36,569 bases of DNA from a virus: IMG/VR virus record IMGVR_UViG_3300030012_004314, positions 12,514-49,082 of that record; one strand, 5' to 3'. Shown here one piece after another: positions 1 through 8,302 of the stretch. The translations under genes and the position numbers were made by a program. Position 1 is the stretch's first letter; every line of letters begins with the position of its first letter. The notes below the pieces were generated by a model. The model was not told where the DNA came from. It was given only the letters and a program-made list of their open reading frames with translations, and ran no database searches.

Positions 1-3000
1 GAACCCCTTGATCGTTTACATTTTCGACCGACATCAAACAACGGGCACCAGCAGGTGATGAGTCTGTAATCCACTGATCTGGAGCGAAAGTGACGAAGGT
101 AGCCTTAAGATAACTGTTTAATACTTCGTACCACTTATTCCATCTTGCTTCTTGCTCCCCGGCTTCACCATTTGAAGGGAGTTGAGCTTTTACCATCTGA
201 TCCCTTAAAGTTTGAGATGCTGTCCTTAGAGCGTAAGATGATTCAAAATCTTTGGGCCTTGCGTCAAGATTATCTAACGGTCCAAGCCACCAAGCCGAGT
301 TATTATCATCAATAGTTGGCGGTGCAGGGTATGGCAACAAGACCGGAGACCTGGAGCTTGTTGGGGTAAGTCTTCTTGGTATATTATTATTTACTGGGTT
401 GCCTAAGGGGGGTGTATATCTGAGGCTTGATGGGACTGCATATATAAAACCGTCATCTCCAGAAGCACGGCGCATTGAAGCGATCATAATTTTTTTAGAA
501 ATAAGACTTCTAATTGTGTAATAAAGATCTTTACCAAATCTTGTAAGATATAAGTTATAAACAGGTGAAGAAACATTATCAATCTCTTTTCCCCATAAAT
601 CATCCCACCAATCTGTCAAAGACTCCCACAAAGAGTTTGATACAAGGGCAATAAATTCTAAGATTTCTTCATATTGCTTCATTATCGGGAGATCATTCAG
701 CAAATCTTGCAAACCTTGAAGTATATTTTCTAAGTCTTTTAGCCAATCACAAAGTGCATTAATTTTATTTATTTTGTCTTCCGCTATGCTAGCATATTGA
801 GCCTCTAGTTGTTCTGGACTTATCCTGAATCCTAGCTTCTCTAGTCCTAAATTGGGTTCAAGGTTTGAACAGTAAGCATCGAGTGGAGATATATTAAGTT
901 GAACAAGGTCTTCAATATTTTCATCTCTCATTGCATCACCAAGTGCCATAAAGAAGTCTTTTATTTTGTTCTTTGTAAATTCAAAAGAACCATACACATT
1001 AGGATCAATTGTTCTTTTTATAATTTCTTCGTTACCATTTGGATCAATATCAGTGTTTATAGGGAAACTGATTACACCATCTGTTACGGTCTCTAAAATA
1101 AGTTCATACAAGACATTGTCGCCAGAACCAAACACAAGTTGATCTAGCTCTTTAGGCGTACACATATTTGATACGTCTGTTATTAGCGCTGTAAGTTGAC
1201 GATTAGTAGGATCGGTCTTAGTTACCTGCTCAGATCCATCAACCTGAACTCTGCTTACATTTACAAGATCGACACTTTTTGCAATTTCAATTAGGTCGAG
1301 ATCTTCAACATATTCATTCAAATCTAAAAGACCATACTTTAAGTCTCTAAGAGCATCATCCAGTGTGTCGGATCTATTATTGTTTGGTCCACAGCCTAGT
1401 GCTGCCTTGATAACGTCTTTACCAATACCTACAGCGACTGATTTAAGATAAGCAGTAACTATCTTGATTATCAAATCCTCATATAAGTCTGTATCTTTTG
1501 AGAATAAACTTTTTTGAACACCTTTCCACCCCTTTGGAACTTTGAGTTCTACTTTTAGAGGGGAAGGAGCTTTTGATGCAGCAGTAGAGCCAGATGCTTT
1601 CTTTGTAGGGTTCATATCCTTGGGATCTAAGAAAGACGTCTCTATAACATTACCAAGCACATCTAGACTGCAAAATATTTGTTCATTTATTTGTTTTTCT
1701 AAATCACGTATAAAAAGTTGTGGGTTCTCTTCTGCTTGTAGAGCCTGCGTCAAATAAGATCTGGTTACTGAATCTTTAATTACTTCGTCCCTGAGAAGTA
1801 GTATTGCTTCTCTAATTTTACCTCTTATTGATATCCTTGAATCCATCAGAGACCACAACTTCAATACGTCTTTCAAAGCCTCGGCTTGACCTGTATCACA
1901 ATCAAGACTTGTTATAGCACGACCTATTTGGTAGTATGGGTTTCTACTGGTGTTGATGCGCCGATAGAAGTCCTCTGTATCTTTTCCTTCTCTTGCAAGT
2001 TGAGATATTTTTGTAAATATGTTTTTTCTTCTTCGACGACGAGCATTTGATTTTGAACTAGCAGATTTCCTCCTAATCTTCTCGGCGGATATTTCTACAG
2101 AAGGATACAGATAATCACTAAAAAACTCTAACCAAGGCTTTAGGTTGTCCTCATCTACAATACTATAATCGTTATAGATTTTTTGGCTATTATATACAGC
2201 GCTAAATGTTGTTGGAGTTGAATCTGAAAAGGTGTTAAGTATCTTCTGCGCCTTATTCGTCTCTAAATCTTCTTGACTTTGAGGGTAGAAATCTTTATTA
2301 CCAATACCCCTAGTCATCAAATACCCATTGAATGTAAAATATTCTAGCTCATATTCGCTTGTAAGAGCAAATTCTAATATATCTTCATCATCTAAGCGGA
2401 CTTTGTTGTATATACAGGCAAGAGCTAAGTCATCTATAAAGCCGTCAATTGTTCTAATTTCTTTCCCTAAATCAATACCTAATAGATCTTCTGGTTGAAT
2501 CTCTTCTTCTTGAAGTTGTTTTGCATATGTGAACAAAGTCTTAGTCACTCTGGGTAAGTGAACAACTAAGTTTTCCGCTTTTACGGCTCGTTTGTTTATG
2601 GCTTTATTCTTGTCTGAATCTAGCAATACCTGTGCTTTTTCTAAAGGTGTTAGTTCAAATTCGTCATAAGACACAAAAACATCATTATTTGCAGAGACAG
2701 ACTCTACCAAACTTCTTGGTACCCGTACAGCATATATCCATCTTGAACCTGGGCGGACATCTAGATGAGTTAAGAAGTTTATCTTATTATTATCTGTAAG
2801 ATCGCCGATACCCCCAGAAAGAATTCTATTCAAATTGGCTGAGGAAAAGCGACCAGTATATTTCAATATCTCACTAACGCCCTTATTTATAGCTGCAATC
2901 ATCTCTTGAGATGCGTTATCACGACCTTGTTGAGACCAGTACCCTTGGTCAAATAACTGACTTGAAGCTATATCTGTCCTTTCTGTAAAATAAAACTTGT

Positions 3001-3694
3001 CATCTACACTGTTGTAATATATTTTATTTGTTTCTGTTCCTGGCTCACAGTTTGAGCGCCAGTCATATATGTCCACATTTTCATCATTATTGACATAAGA
3101 TGAAGCAACCACAGATAATGATAACTGTTCAATGCTTTGATAGTCATCTAGTCGAGGATCCTGCTGTACTTCAATAGATTTGTATATCAAACTTATATAA
3201 TCTGAAGAATGGCAGGGCAATATTGCTATCAATTTTGTATAAGCCGTTGTTATAGAAGTACTATTTACATTCTCTGGAAGTATTGCTGTTGGTGAAGAGT
3301 TTGTAGTGTACAGACTAAGTTGTCCTTTATCATCTAGTTTATTCACTAGTAAGGATAGTTTTTGATTAGCAAGTTCATCACTTATCAGTTCTAAAGATAC
3401 AGAGTCCCCGTCATCAATCATATTACAGTTTTGAGGGTATAAAAAAGAATAGGCTCTAAGATCAGTTCCTGTTATAATAATATTAGGAGTATTCTTCTCG
3501 ATACCAAGTGCATTCAACTCTTGCACAGATAACTTCAACTCTTTCCCTTGGGCTAAAAAGTTGTGAGAAAACAAATAGTATTCGTGAACTGCGCTGATAA
3601 CGAACAAGTTTCTCTTATTCGATATAAAATCATATTCTATGTCTTCTAAGACATATGGGTTGATGATGTTTTTTTGTTGCCTATTAATACTCAT
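1..3694 (-). CDS. Giant virion-like protein, C-terminus cut by window edge
   Basis: One uninterrupted minus-strand frame of at least 1,231 residues starts at ATG 3694 and runs off the left edge. It begins MSINRQQKNIINPYVLED. No transmembrane segment, signal peptide or enzyme motif is evident. Visible features are a very basic patch near residue 548 (SNARRRRRKN) and a Trp-rich acidic stretch near residue 1026 (WESLTDWWDDLW). The start lies 5 nt after the stop of the preceding gene, so it belongs to the same transcription unit as the tail lysin and the 317-residue protein. Length and neighbours suggest a tail, baseplate or other virion component, but I do not recognise the family. The start is supported by the tight spacing and a weak AGAAG upstream. 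Coding status is secure; function is inferred from position only. Confidence 0.8.
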   Translation of the reverse strand, partial: MSINRQQKNIINPYVLEDIEYDFISNKRNLFVISAVHEYYLFSHNFLAQGKELKLSVQELNALGIEKNTPNIIITGTDLRAYSFLYPQNCNMIDDGDSVSLELISDELANQKLSLLVNKLDDKGQLSLYTTNSSPTAILPENVNSTSITTAYTKLIAILPCHSSDYISLIYKSIEVQQDPRLDDYQSIEQLSLSVVASSYVNNDENVDIYDWRSNCEPGTETNKIYYNSVDDKFYFTERTDIASSQLFDQGYWSQQGRDNASQEMIAAINKGVSEILKYTGRFSSANLNRILSGGIGDLTDNNKINFLTHLDVRPGSRWIYAVRVPRSLVESVSANNDVFVSYDEFELTPLEKAQVLLDSDKNKAINKRAVKAENLVVHLPRVTKTLFTYAKQLQEEEIQPEDLLGIDLGKEIRTIDGFIDDLALACIYNKVRLDDEDILEFALTSEYELEYFTFNGYLMTRGIGNKDFYPQSQEDLETNKAQKILNTFSDSTPTTFSAVYNSQKIYNDYSIVDEDNLKPWLEFFSDYLYPSVEISAEKIRRKSASSKSNARRRRRKNIFTKISQLAREGKDTEDFYRRINTSRNPYYQIGRAITSLDCDTGQAEALKDVLKLWSLMDSRISIRGKIREAILLLRDEVIKDSVTRSYLTQALQAEENPQLFIRDLEKQINEQIFCSLDVLGNVIETSFLDPKDMNPTKKASGSTAASKAPSPLKVELKVPKGWKGVQKSLFSKDTDLYEDLIIKIVTAYLKSVAVGIGKDVIKAALGCGPNNNRSDTLDDALRDLKYGLLDLNEYVEDLDLIEIAKSVDLVNVSRVQVDGSEQVTKTDPTNRQLTALITDVSNMCTPKELDQLVFGSGDNVLYELILETVTDGVISFPINTDIDPNGNEEIIKRTIDPNVYGSFEFTKNKIKDFFMALGDAMRDENIEDLVQLNISPLDAYCSNLEPNLGLEKLGFRISPEQLEAQYASIAEDKINKINALCDWLKDLENILQGLQDLLNDLPIMKQYEEILEFIALVSNSLWESLTDWWDDLWGKEIDNVSSPVYNLYLTRFGKDLYYTIRSLISKKIMIASMRRASGDDGFIYAVPSSLRYTPPLGNPVNNNIPRRLTPTSSRSPVLLPYPAPPTIDDNNSAWWLGPLDNLDARPKDFESSYALRTASQTLRDQMVKAQLPSNGEAGEQEARWNKWYEVLNSYLKATFVTFAPDQWITDSSPAGARCLMSVENVNDQGV

Positions 3695-3699
3695 ATCTT

Positions 3700-4653
3700 C
3701 TAGTTCACATTATTATGCTTACTTCTAAAGTCGTAAGCTGGTGGTAATACAGAGCGAGCGATATTCATCAGTGGCTCTTTTGATGGTGCCCCTATGTTAT
3801 ATCTAAATATAGCTGCTTTGAAAGAATGAGCAGCCATCTTATAAACTGTTTCTACTCCGTCTTTGCCAAGATGTTGTATAAGAGTTGGAATAGAGGAAGC
3901 CATGTATGGATTAGGTAGGGTTATTGATAAGTGTTTTAATTGAAGCTTAAAGACAAAAGTTATAAACTCAAATAAATCTTTACGCATTGAATCCATTTCT
4001 AATAGAGCCTTCTGCAAGTCGTCACCCTTTACCATAGGTTGAAGATCTTTATCATTGTTTCCAGCTATTAGGTCAATACCAGGCATATCGTCACCTACAT
4101 AAAAACCTGATCCGCCTGAGTATTTATCTGAGCCTGTTACAATCTTTATTCCTCTTCTCCCGATAACTCTAACTGAATCCGCTTTGATTGCAATGGCTGA
4201 TTCATTCAAGACTTTTCCGACCTTACCATCGGCGAGGTGGAAATATTCTTCTGAATCAATATCTTTTGCTTGTTGTGTAATATAGATCCTCGCTGAGTCT
4301 AGGCTGGTATTGGGACTGGTTACTACTTCTTCTCCGTTTTGATCTGCTTCTTTTGCTGTTATACCGCTCAGTCCTGCGATTAGATCGATCCTACTAGCAC
4401 CAGTCTTTCTTCCTTCTGCTCCCCAGCCTGTATCTAAACCTCCAGGACGGTCTTTACCAAAAGTAATATATGCATTTACTTCACCTGATATTACTTTTTC
4501 GTTTTTTGCTGCATTGAAGATGGGTACAGCCTCAAGCATTGGAGTATTTCCAAATCCAGATTGATGTAGTTCAACAGCCCCAGGATTAAACTTGAGTTGT
4601 CTTTCTTTACTGCTAATCAAATATGTCTGTGTATTTGTTGGTCTTCTAGGCAT
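3700..4653 (-). CDS. Putative baseplate/tail structural protein (317 aa)
   Basis: I do not recognise a named family with certainty. The protein starts MPRRPTNTQT. In the middle (about residues 145-190) it has short beta-type repeats, including AIKADSVRVIGRRGIKIVTG, a pattern common in phage baseplate spike or hub proteins where strands rich in I/V alternate with charged residues. The C-terminal third is helical. No catalytic motif or signal is visible. Its ATG shares one base with the stop codon of the upstream M23 lysin gene (TAATG), so the two are translationally coupled and probably assembled in the same structure. Best guess is a baseplate protein; any virion role is possible. Confidence 0.6.
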   Translation of the reverse strand: MPRRPTNTQTYLISSKERQLKFNPGAVELHQSGFGNTPMLEAVPIFNAAKNEKVISGEVNAYITFGKDRPGGLDTGWGAEGRKTGASRIDLIAGLSGITAKEADQNGEEVVTSPNTSLDSARIYITQQAKDIDSEEYFHLADGKVGKVLNESAIAIKADSVRVIGRRGIKIVTGSDKYSGGSGFYVGDDMPGIDLIAGNNDKDLQPMVKGDDLQKALLEMDSMRKDLFEFITFVFKLQLKHLSITLPNPYMASSIPTLIQHLGKDGVETVYKMAAHSFKAAIFRYNIGAPSKEPLMNIARSVLPPAYDFRSKHNNVN

Positions 4654-5846
4654 TATTTTTTCTCAAATCTGTTGAAGAGAAAGTCAGTTATTGGATCAAC
4701 AGCACCGCCAGTAATAACGTCTTCTACTTTTGTCCAACTGGGGTTATTATCATATATTACTTCGAAGTGAAGATGAGGAGTGGAGGTGAAACCACCTTGA
4801 CCTGATGAATTTCCTGATTTTCCTATTTCCTGCCCTGCTCTTACGGGACCTGTGATTCTCCCATGGGGTAACATATGAGCATAAAATGTCCAGAATGTAC
4901 TGTCAGGTGTATCCGCTTTGTAAGCTGTATGTTTTATAGCGACAACATACCCATACCCATTGATTTCTCCTATTATAGCAGTACCATCCAGAGCAGCCTT
5001 AATCGGTGCGCCAATTGATACTACACCGTTAACTGTAGTCCTAAAATCAACCCCTTTATGTGCTGTTACACCGTCATTCCTTACTGGGAACCCAGAATTA
5101 ACTCTACCTATTCTAGGTATTTCATAGGGTCCGTCCCTTCTTATTGTAGGGGGACTTGAGTTTGCTCTCAAGCCAGTTATTGGACTTTTGGGGTACTCAC
5201 CTCTTGCTGGTCTAGGTGGTTTAGTATTCGCCATCTTTATTGCTCGACCTCGACCTGATCTTGAAGTACCTGAACAACTTTGCTCTACTGTTGATCGTGG
5301 GCTGCCACCAGGACCTGGAATAATAGTACCGCAGTTTGATAAATCCTGTTCTAAAGTTACGTTTGTATCAATAATGTGTTCTATGGTTCCAGCTATACCA
5401 CAAGTGAACATTGTATGATTATCATCCATTCGAACCCTGACAATATTACCAGGATTTAATTTGATACCTGAATTACTTGAGTCTCCAGGTAAAATAAACT
5501 TAGGATAAGGCAAACTCATCACATTGTCATCAGCAGATAAAGGCTCCACCAAACAAGATGTTCTATGATCACTAATCATCCTACAAAGATATACCCTGTC
5601 TGACCTATCTGTCAAACTAAGACTTGCTCCTAGTTTTTCATACCAAGCAGGTTCAGAGGTTAATTGTTTTAATATTCTAGCAGTTGGACCAGTATTATTT
5701 TCATATTTTCCATGCTTTCTGATATAATCAGAAGTGACTCTACTAAGCAATGTCTCGCCATCATCACGACCGAGTGAATAGTGCTTATCATTAATGGTTA
5801 CAGGAGAAGACTCTTCTGATGTTTCGTCTCTTATTATCTTAGACAT
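4653..5846 (-). CDS. Tail-associated M23 (LytM-type) peptidoglycan endopeptidase
   Basis: A zinc endopeptidase that would cut peptide cross-links in the cell wall. The C-terminal half (about residues 240-385) has the full LytM motif set: H263 and D267 in HKGVD, H324 in FYAH, and H358/H360 in STPHLHFE. The N-terminal half (about 80-160) is beta-rich (NPGNIVRVRM), which could be an OB-fold like that of phage baseplate hub proteins. A Ser/Gly/Pro-rich linker (about 175-245) joins them. There is no signal peptide, and the gene sits among virion-like genes. This fits a lysin carried on the tail tip that opens the wall during infection better than a free endolysin, although a release role cannot be excluded. 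It overlaps the next gene by one base. Confidence 0.85.
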   Translation of the reverse strand: MSKIIRDETSEESSPVTINDKHYSLGRDDGETLLSRVTSDYIRKHGKYENNTGPTARILKQLTSEPAWYEKLGASLSLTDRSDRVYLCRMISDHRTSCLVEPLSADDNVMSLPYPKFILPGDSSNSGIKLNPGNIVRVRMDDNHTMFTCGIAGTIEHIIDTNVTLEQDLSNCGTIIPGPGGSPRSTVEQSCSGTSRSGRGRAIKMANTKPPRPARGEYPKSPITGLRANSSPPTIRRDGPYEIPRIGRVNSGFPVRNDGVTAHKGVDFRTTVNGVVSIGAPIKAALDGTAIIGEINGYGYVVAIKHTAYKADTPDSTFWTFYAHMLPHGRITGPVRAGQEIGKSGNSSGQGGFTSTPHLHFEVIYDNNPSWTKVEDVITGGAVDPITDFLFNRFEKK

Positions 5847-5849
5847 ACG

Positions 5850-6140
5850 CTACTCCTTGTTTAGGAGATCAAACAACTGGTTCTTATCTTCTTCGCTTAA
5901 ACCTTCTTGTTTAGATACTGTTTCCTTTTTATAAACCAAAGTAGCAAGTTTTACCAACTGCTCATTACTTCTCTGTAAAGTCTCAACAAATTTAGCAGCA
6001 ACAGGACCGCTGTCAGAGTAGCGATCCTGAGATACTGACATATGTTCTTGTAAGTTAGCTAACAAGTCTTCTGTGACTTGTCTATCTTTGTTTATGTTAT
6101 CAAGTGCTTGCTCGATGAGAGATTCTAAATTCTTTTTCAT
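5850..6140 (-). CDS. Small helical protein of unknown function (96 aa)
   Basis: Not recognised. The predicted protein is almost entirely charged or helical (MKKNLESLIEQALDN), with repeated Leu/Glu/Lys spacing suggesting a short coiled coil. It has no cysteine pairs, membrane segment or signal peptide. It lies 3 nt upstream of the M23 lysin gene and 15 nt downstream of the sigma factor gene, and a purine-rich AGGAGG-like stretch precedes its ATG. A small assembly or chaperone protein for the tail genes is possible, but nothing in the sequence proves it. Confidence 0.6.
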   Translation of the reverse strand: MKKNLESLIEQALDNINKDRQVTEDLLANLQEHMSVSQDRYSDSGPVAAKFVETLQRSNEQLVKLATLVYKKETVSKQEGLSEEDKNQLFDLLNKE

Positions 6141-6155
6141 ACAATAAGTAGGAGG

Positions 6156-6845
6156 TTACTTTATTTCTCCCTCGTTCCACTTACTCTTGAAGGTTCGAAA
6201 CTTTTCTCTCATCTTGTTCAAACAGCTTACGATTTGTTTTGTATTCAGACCTGTTATCTCACGCATATAAAGATATATTGCTTTTTTATTGAAGATTTCG
6301 ATCTGATCGACATTATTCATAAGTGTTAGTATTGCATCTAAAACCTTCTGCTCGTTTGGCTTAAGGTTAGGATTTTCCCAGCTTTTTATTTCTACCAGCA
6401 AAAACTGCCAAAACTCACGATCTTCTTGTTCATCGAACAAGTCTTCATTCTCACCTGATGATACCGCTTCTATCTCACGTATCATTGAATCATATTCGAT
6501 CTCTCGACGGTTTTTCTTTGTTTGTTGCTTTGCTTTATGAGTAAACCAGTTTTTCGTAACAACGGAGAAATAAGAAAATGCCTTAGTTCCTTGGGTTGGG
6601 TCGAATTTTCCAAGAATGGTTGTGAGCCAAACCTTACAATCCTCTTTCAAGACATCAATATTTTCAAGGGACGTAAACTTATAAGTGTAAACAATTTTTG
6701 TAACCAACTCATTGAAGGCAGGTTGAATATGTTCAACATATAACTGAGTTCTTATGTTTAGATTGTCTGTTGCGCAATAATCTATAATTGCTTGCTCTGT
6801 TACCTTGGTGAAATAATGATTCTTTTTAGATGAGCGCTTAGGCAT
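6156..6845 (-). CDS. T4 gp55-like late-transcription sigma factor
   Basis: Small sigma-like protein that would direct RNA polymerase to late promoters. Around residues 85-125 it has a region-2-like segment (FDPTQGTKAFSYFSVVTKNW followed by KAKQQTKKNRREI), the arrangement seen in T4 gp55 and its relatives. The C-terminal part has a helix-turn-helix-like stretch ending in basic residues (KMREKFRTFKSKW). I chose ATG 6845 (229 aa). GGAG lies 6 nt before it, while the alternative ATG at 6857 itself forms part of that binding site. The start overlaps the end of the upstream membrane-protein gene by 8 nt. The family is known for very weak sequence conservation, so the call rests on region 2, size and position in a virion-gene operon. 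Confidence 0.75.
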   Translation of the reverse strand: MPKRSSKKNHYFTKVTEQAIIDYCATDNLNIRTQLYVEHIQPAFNELVTKIVYTYKFTSLENIDVLKEDCKVWLTTILGKFDPTQGTKAFSYFSVVTKNWFTHKAKQQTKKNRREIEYDSMIREIEAVSSGENEDLFDEQEDREFWQFLLVEIKSWENPNLKPNEQKVLDAILTLMNNVDQIEIFNKKAIYLYMREITGLNTKQIVSCLNKMREKFRTFKSKWNEGEIK

Positions 6846-7134
6846 CCTCTTCTCCATATATTAGATTTTGGTTTACTTCAATAAAATCTCCAACATCAGT
6901 GCTAAGTTGCTTAGTGTGATCTAAAAGGGATTTCAACGTCTGGTCACCATAAAAGGTTTCTAGACCGTATACTCTTGTTAGGTGCTCTTTAAATGAATCT
7001 ACTGACTCATAAAGGTTCGTCATATCATCAGTTGTTAGTCTGATGAATTTTATAAGATTGCGGCAGTACCACATAAGAATAACATTAGTTACTACTGACA
7101 CTATCAAAAGTAAAGTAATGATCGTACTATTCAT
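6838..7134 (-). CDS. Small membrane-anchored protein (98 aa)
   Basis: One N-terminal transmembrane helix (about residues 5-24, ITLLLIVSVVTNVILMWYC) is followed by a soluble helical domain of about 70 residues, probably cytoplasmic or periplasmic depending on topology. No lipobox, cysteine pair or catalytic motif is present. The gene overlaps the zinc-ribbon gene upstream (8 nt) and the sigma gene downstream, so all are co-translated. A holin or spanin role is conceivable for a single-helix phage protein, but the soluble domain has no spanin-like features and the call stays open. Confidence 0.6.
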   Translation of the reverse strand: MNSTIITLLLIVSVVTNVILMWYCRNLIKFIRLTTDDMTNLYESVDSFKEHLTRVYGLETFYGDQTLKSLLDHTKQLSTDVGDFIEVNQNLIYGEEDA

Positions 7135-7390
7135 CTTTTTTCCTTTCTTTTGATAAAGTTTTTTTCGCTTTCTCTAAATCTGCTCTGCCTTCTTCTATTG
7201 CTTTGTTTACTTCGTGTCCAACTTTTGCTGGCTTATCGGAACGTTTTACTGAAATATTGATTCTGTTTCCAAGATTTCTTTGTACAGAATCAGACCCACA
7301 ATAATAACACACTACATTTTTTGCGCCATAACTGTGTCGAAGCTCAAAATCCTTCTCACACTCATTACAGATGTAGTGGTATAATGGCAT
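7127..7390 (-). CDS. FmdB-family zinc-ribbon protein
   Basis: The protein opens MPLYHYICNECEKDFELRHS and contains a second CYYCGS pair near residue 31, the CxxC...CxxC zinc ribbon that defines FmdB-type putative regulators. After residue 45 the chain is charged and helical and ends Lys-rich. Members are small and widely found in bacteria and phages; their role is unclear, probably nucleic-acid or RNA polymerase binding. Here the gene sits immediately upstream of a membrane protein and the late sigma gene. A transcription accessory role is therefore plausible but only inferred. The upstream stop and this start abut (TAGATG). Confidence 0.75.
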   Translation of the reverse strand: MPLYHYICNECEKDFELRHSYGAKNVVCYYCGSDSVQRNLGNRINISVKRSDKPAKVGHEVNKAIEEGRADLEKAKKTLSKERKKDE

Positions 7391-7588
7391 CTATTCTACT
7401 TCAAACTTATTCTTTGTCTCGGTCACTTCAGTATCAACAGAAACAGTTGGAGCATTTAGAACATAGATTAGATCGTCTTCTACTTTTAGATCCCAATCAG
7501 TCAATAACTCAGTGATGTCTATTTGTTCTGATAGGCACTTTTGTAATGTCATCAAAAGAGCGCCTACGGCTTGTGGTGATAGTTTCAT
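7391..7588 (-). CDS. Small hypothetical protein (65 aa)
   Basis: Not recognised. It is a soluble protein starting MKLSPQAVGALLMTLQKCL; the N-terminal half is predicted helical and the C-terminal half is beta/acidic (VEDDLIYVLNAP). An AAGGAG lies 6 nt before the ATG, and the stop is directly followed by the ATG of the zinc-ribbon gene. A 50-nt AT-rich gap separates it from the glycosyltransferase genes upstream, so it probably begins the sigma/tail operon. Confidence 0.6.
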   Translation of the reverse strand: MKLSPQAVGALLMTLQKCLSEQIDITELLTDWDLKVEDDLIYVLNAPTVSVDTEVTETKNKFEVE

Positions 7589-7639
7589 TTTTTACTCCTT
7601 GTGTTTTATTATATTCAAATATTTGTATGTTGTATAATT

Positions 7640-8302
7640 TTATCTGTTATCGTCTCTGTTGCCGAGATGATAAGCTCCTGCTTTGGGGTTGAAAGATATA
7701 GGGAAACCATAATCTCTAATAGCCAAACTCCACATTACATCTGGGCATAACTGAAATAACCCGAAGGGCTCTACTTTGGCTAGAACATCTCTATGAACCA
7801 CACAGTTAGCAACGTATGCTGTTTCAGATTGCTCGATTTCACCAGTTTCAATATTATATTCTAATCCACGATGTGGTTGACCTCTAACTGGATCTGGAAA
7901 CTGAATCCAGTCTTCTCCAAACTCGTGACGATTATTGTTTTCATCAACTAGTCGGAAACCATATTGACCAGGTTCCCTATCTTTGAGAAAATCCGTCATT
8001 TCAGATAACCAAGTATCATGCAAAAGTATATCATCCCCAAGAAGACATATCCATTCCTCATTCCTGGTTGCAATCCCTTGTCTCCATTTTCTCGACATAT
8101 CTCGCTCCCAAGCAGTATAAGTCGAAAAGGTGCCACCTAGTTCCTCAACCAGGTTTTTTATTTCATCATTGTGACTAGAAACTAAAGTATAGTTGCCGCT
8201 TGAAACCTCTACGCTCAATGGGATAATCTTTGATAATAGTAGATCTTTTCTTTTTGTATCCCCACTACTGATCTGTACGATTCCTAGATCTAACAAACTC
8301 AT
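7640..8302 (-). CDS. Glycosyltransferase family 2-like protein (GT-A fold)
   Basis: A compact 220-residue protein resembling the nucleotide-sugar-binding core of family 2 glycosyltransferases. In the expected place (about residues 76-100) there is RNEEWICLLGDDILLHDTWL, the alternating hydrophobic strand ending in an acidic pair that binds metal-sugar nucleotide (GDD instead of the classic DxD), followed by the usual W/L-rich helix. A C-terminal cluster near residue 205 (GAYHLGN) resembles the His-containing end of GT-A enzymes. Its ATG overlaps the stop of the upstream glycosyltransferase (ATGA), so it works in the same pathway. Acceptor and sugar cannot be told from sequence. Confidence 0.65.
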   Translation of the reverse strand: MSLLDLGIVQISSGDTKRKDLLLSKIIPLSVEVSSGNYTLVSSHNDEIKNLVEELGGTFSTYTAWERDMSRKWRQGIATRNEEWICLLGDDILLHDTWLSEMTDFLKDREPGQYGFRLVDENNNRHEFGEDWIQFPDPVRGQPHRGLEYNIETGEIEQSETAYVANCVVHRDVLAKVEPFGLFQLCPDVMWSLAIRDYGFPISFNPKAGAYHLGNRDDNR

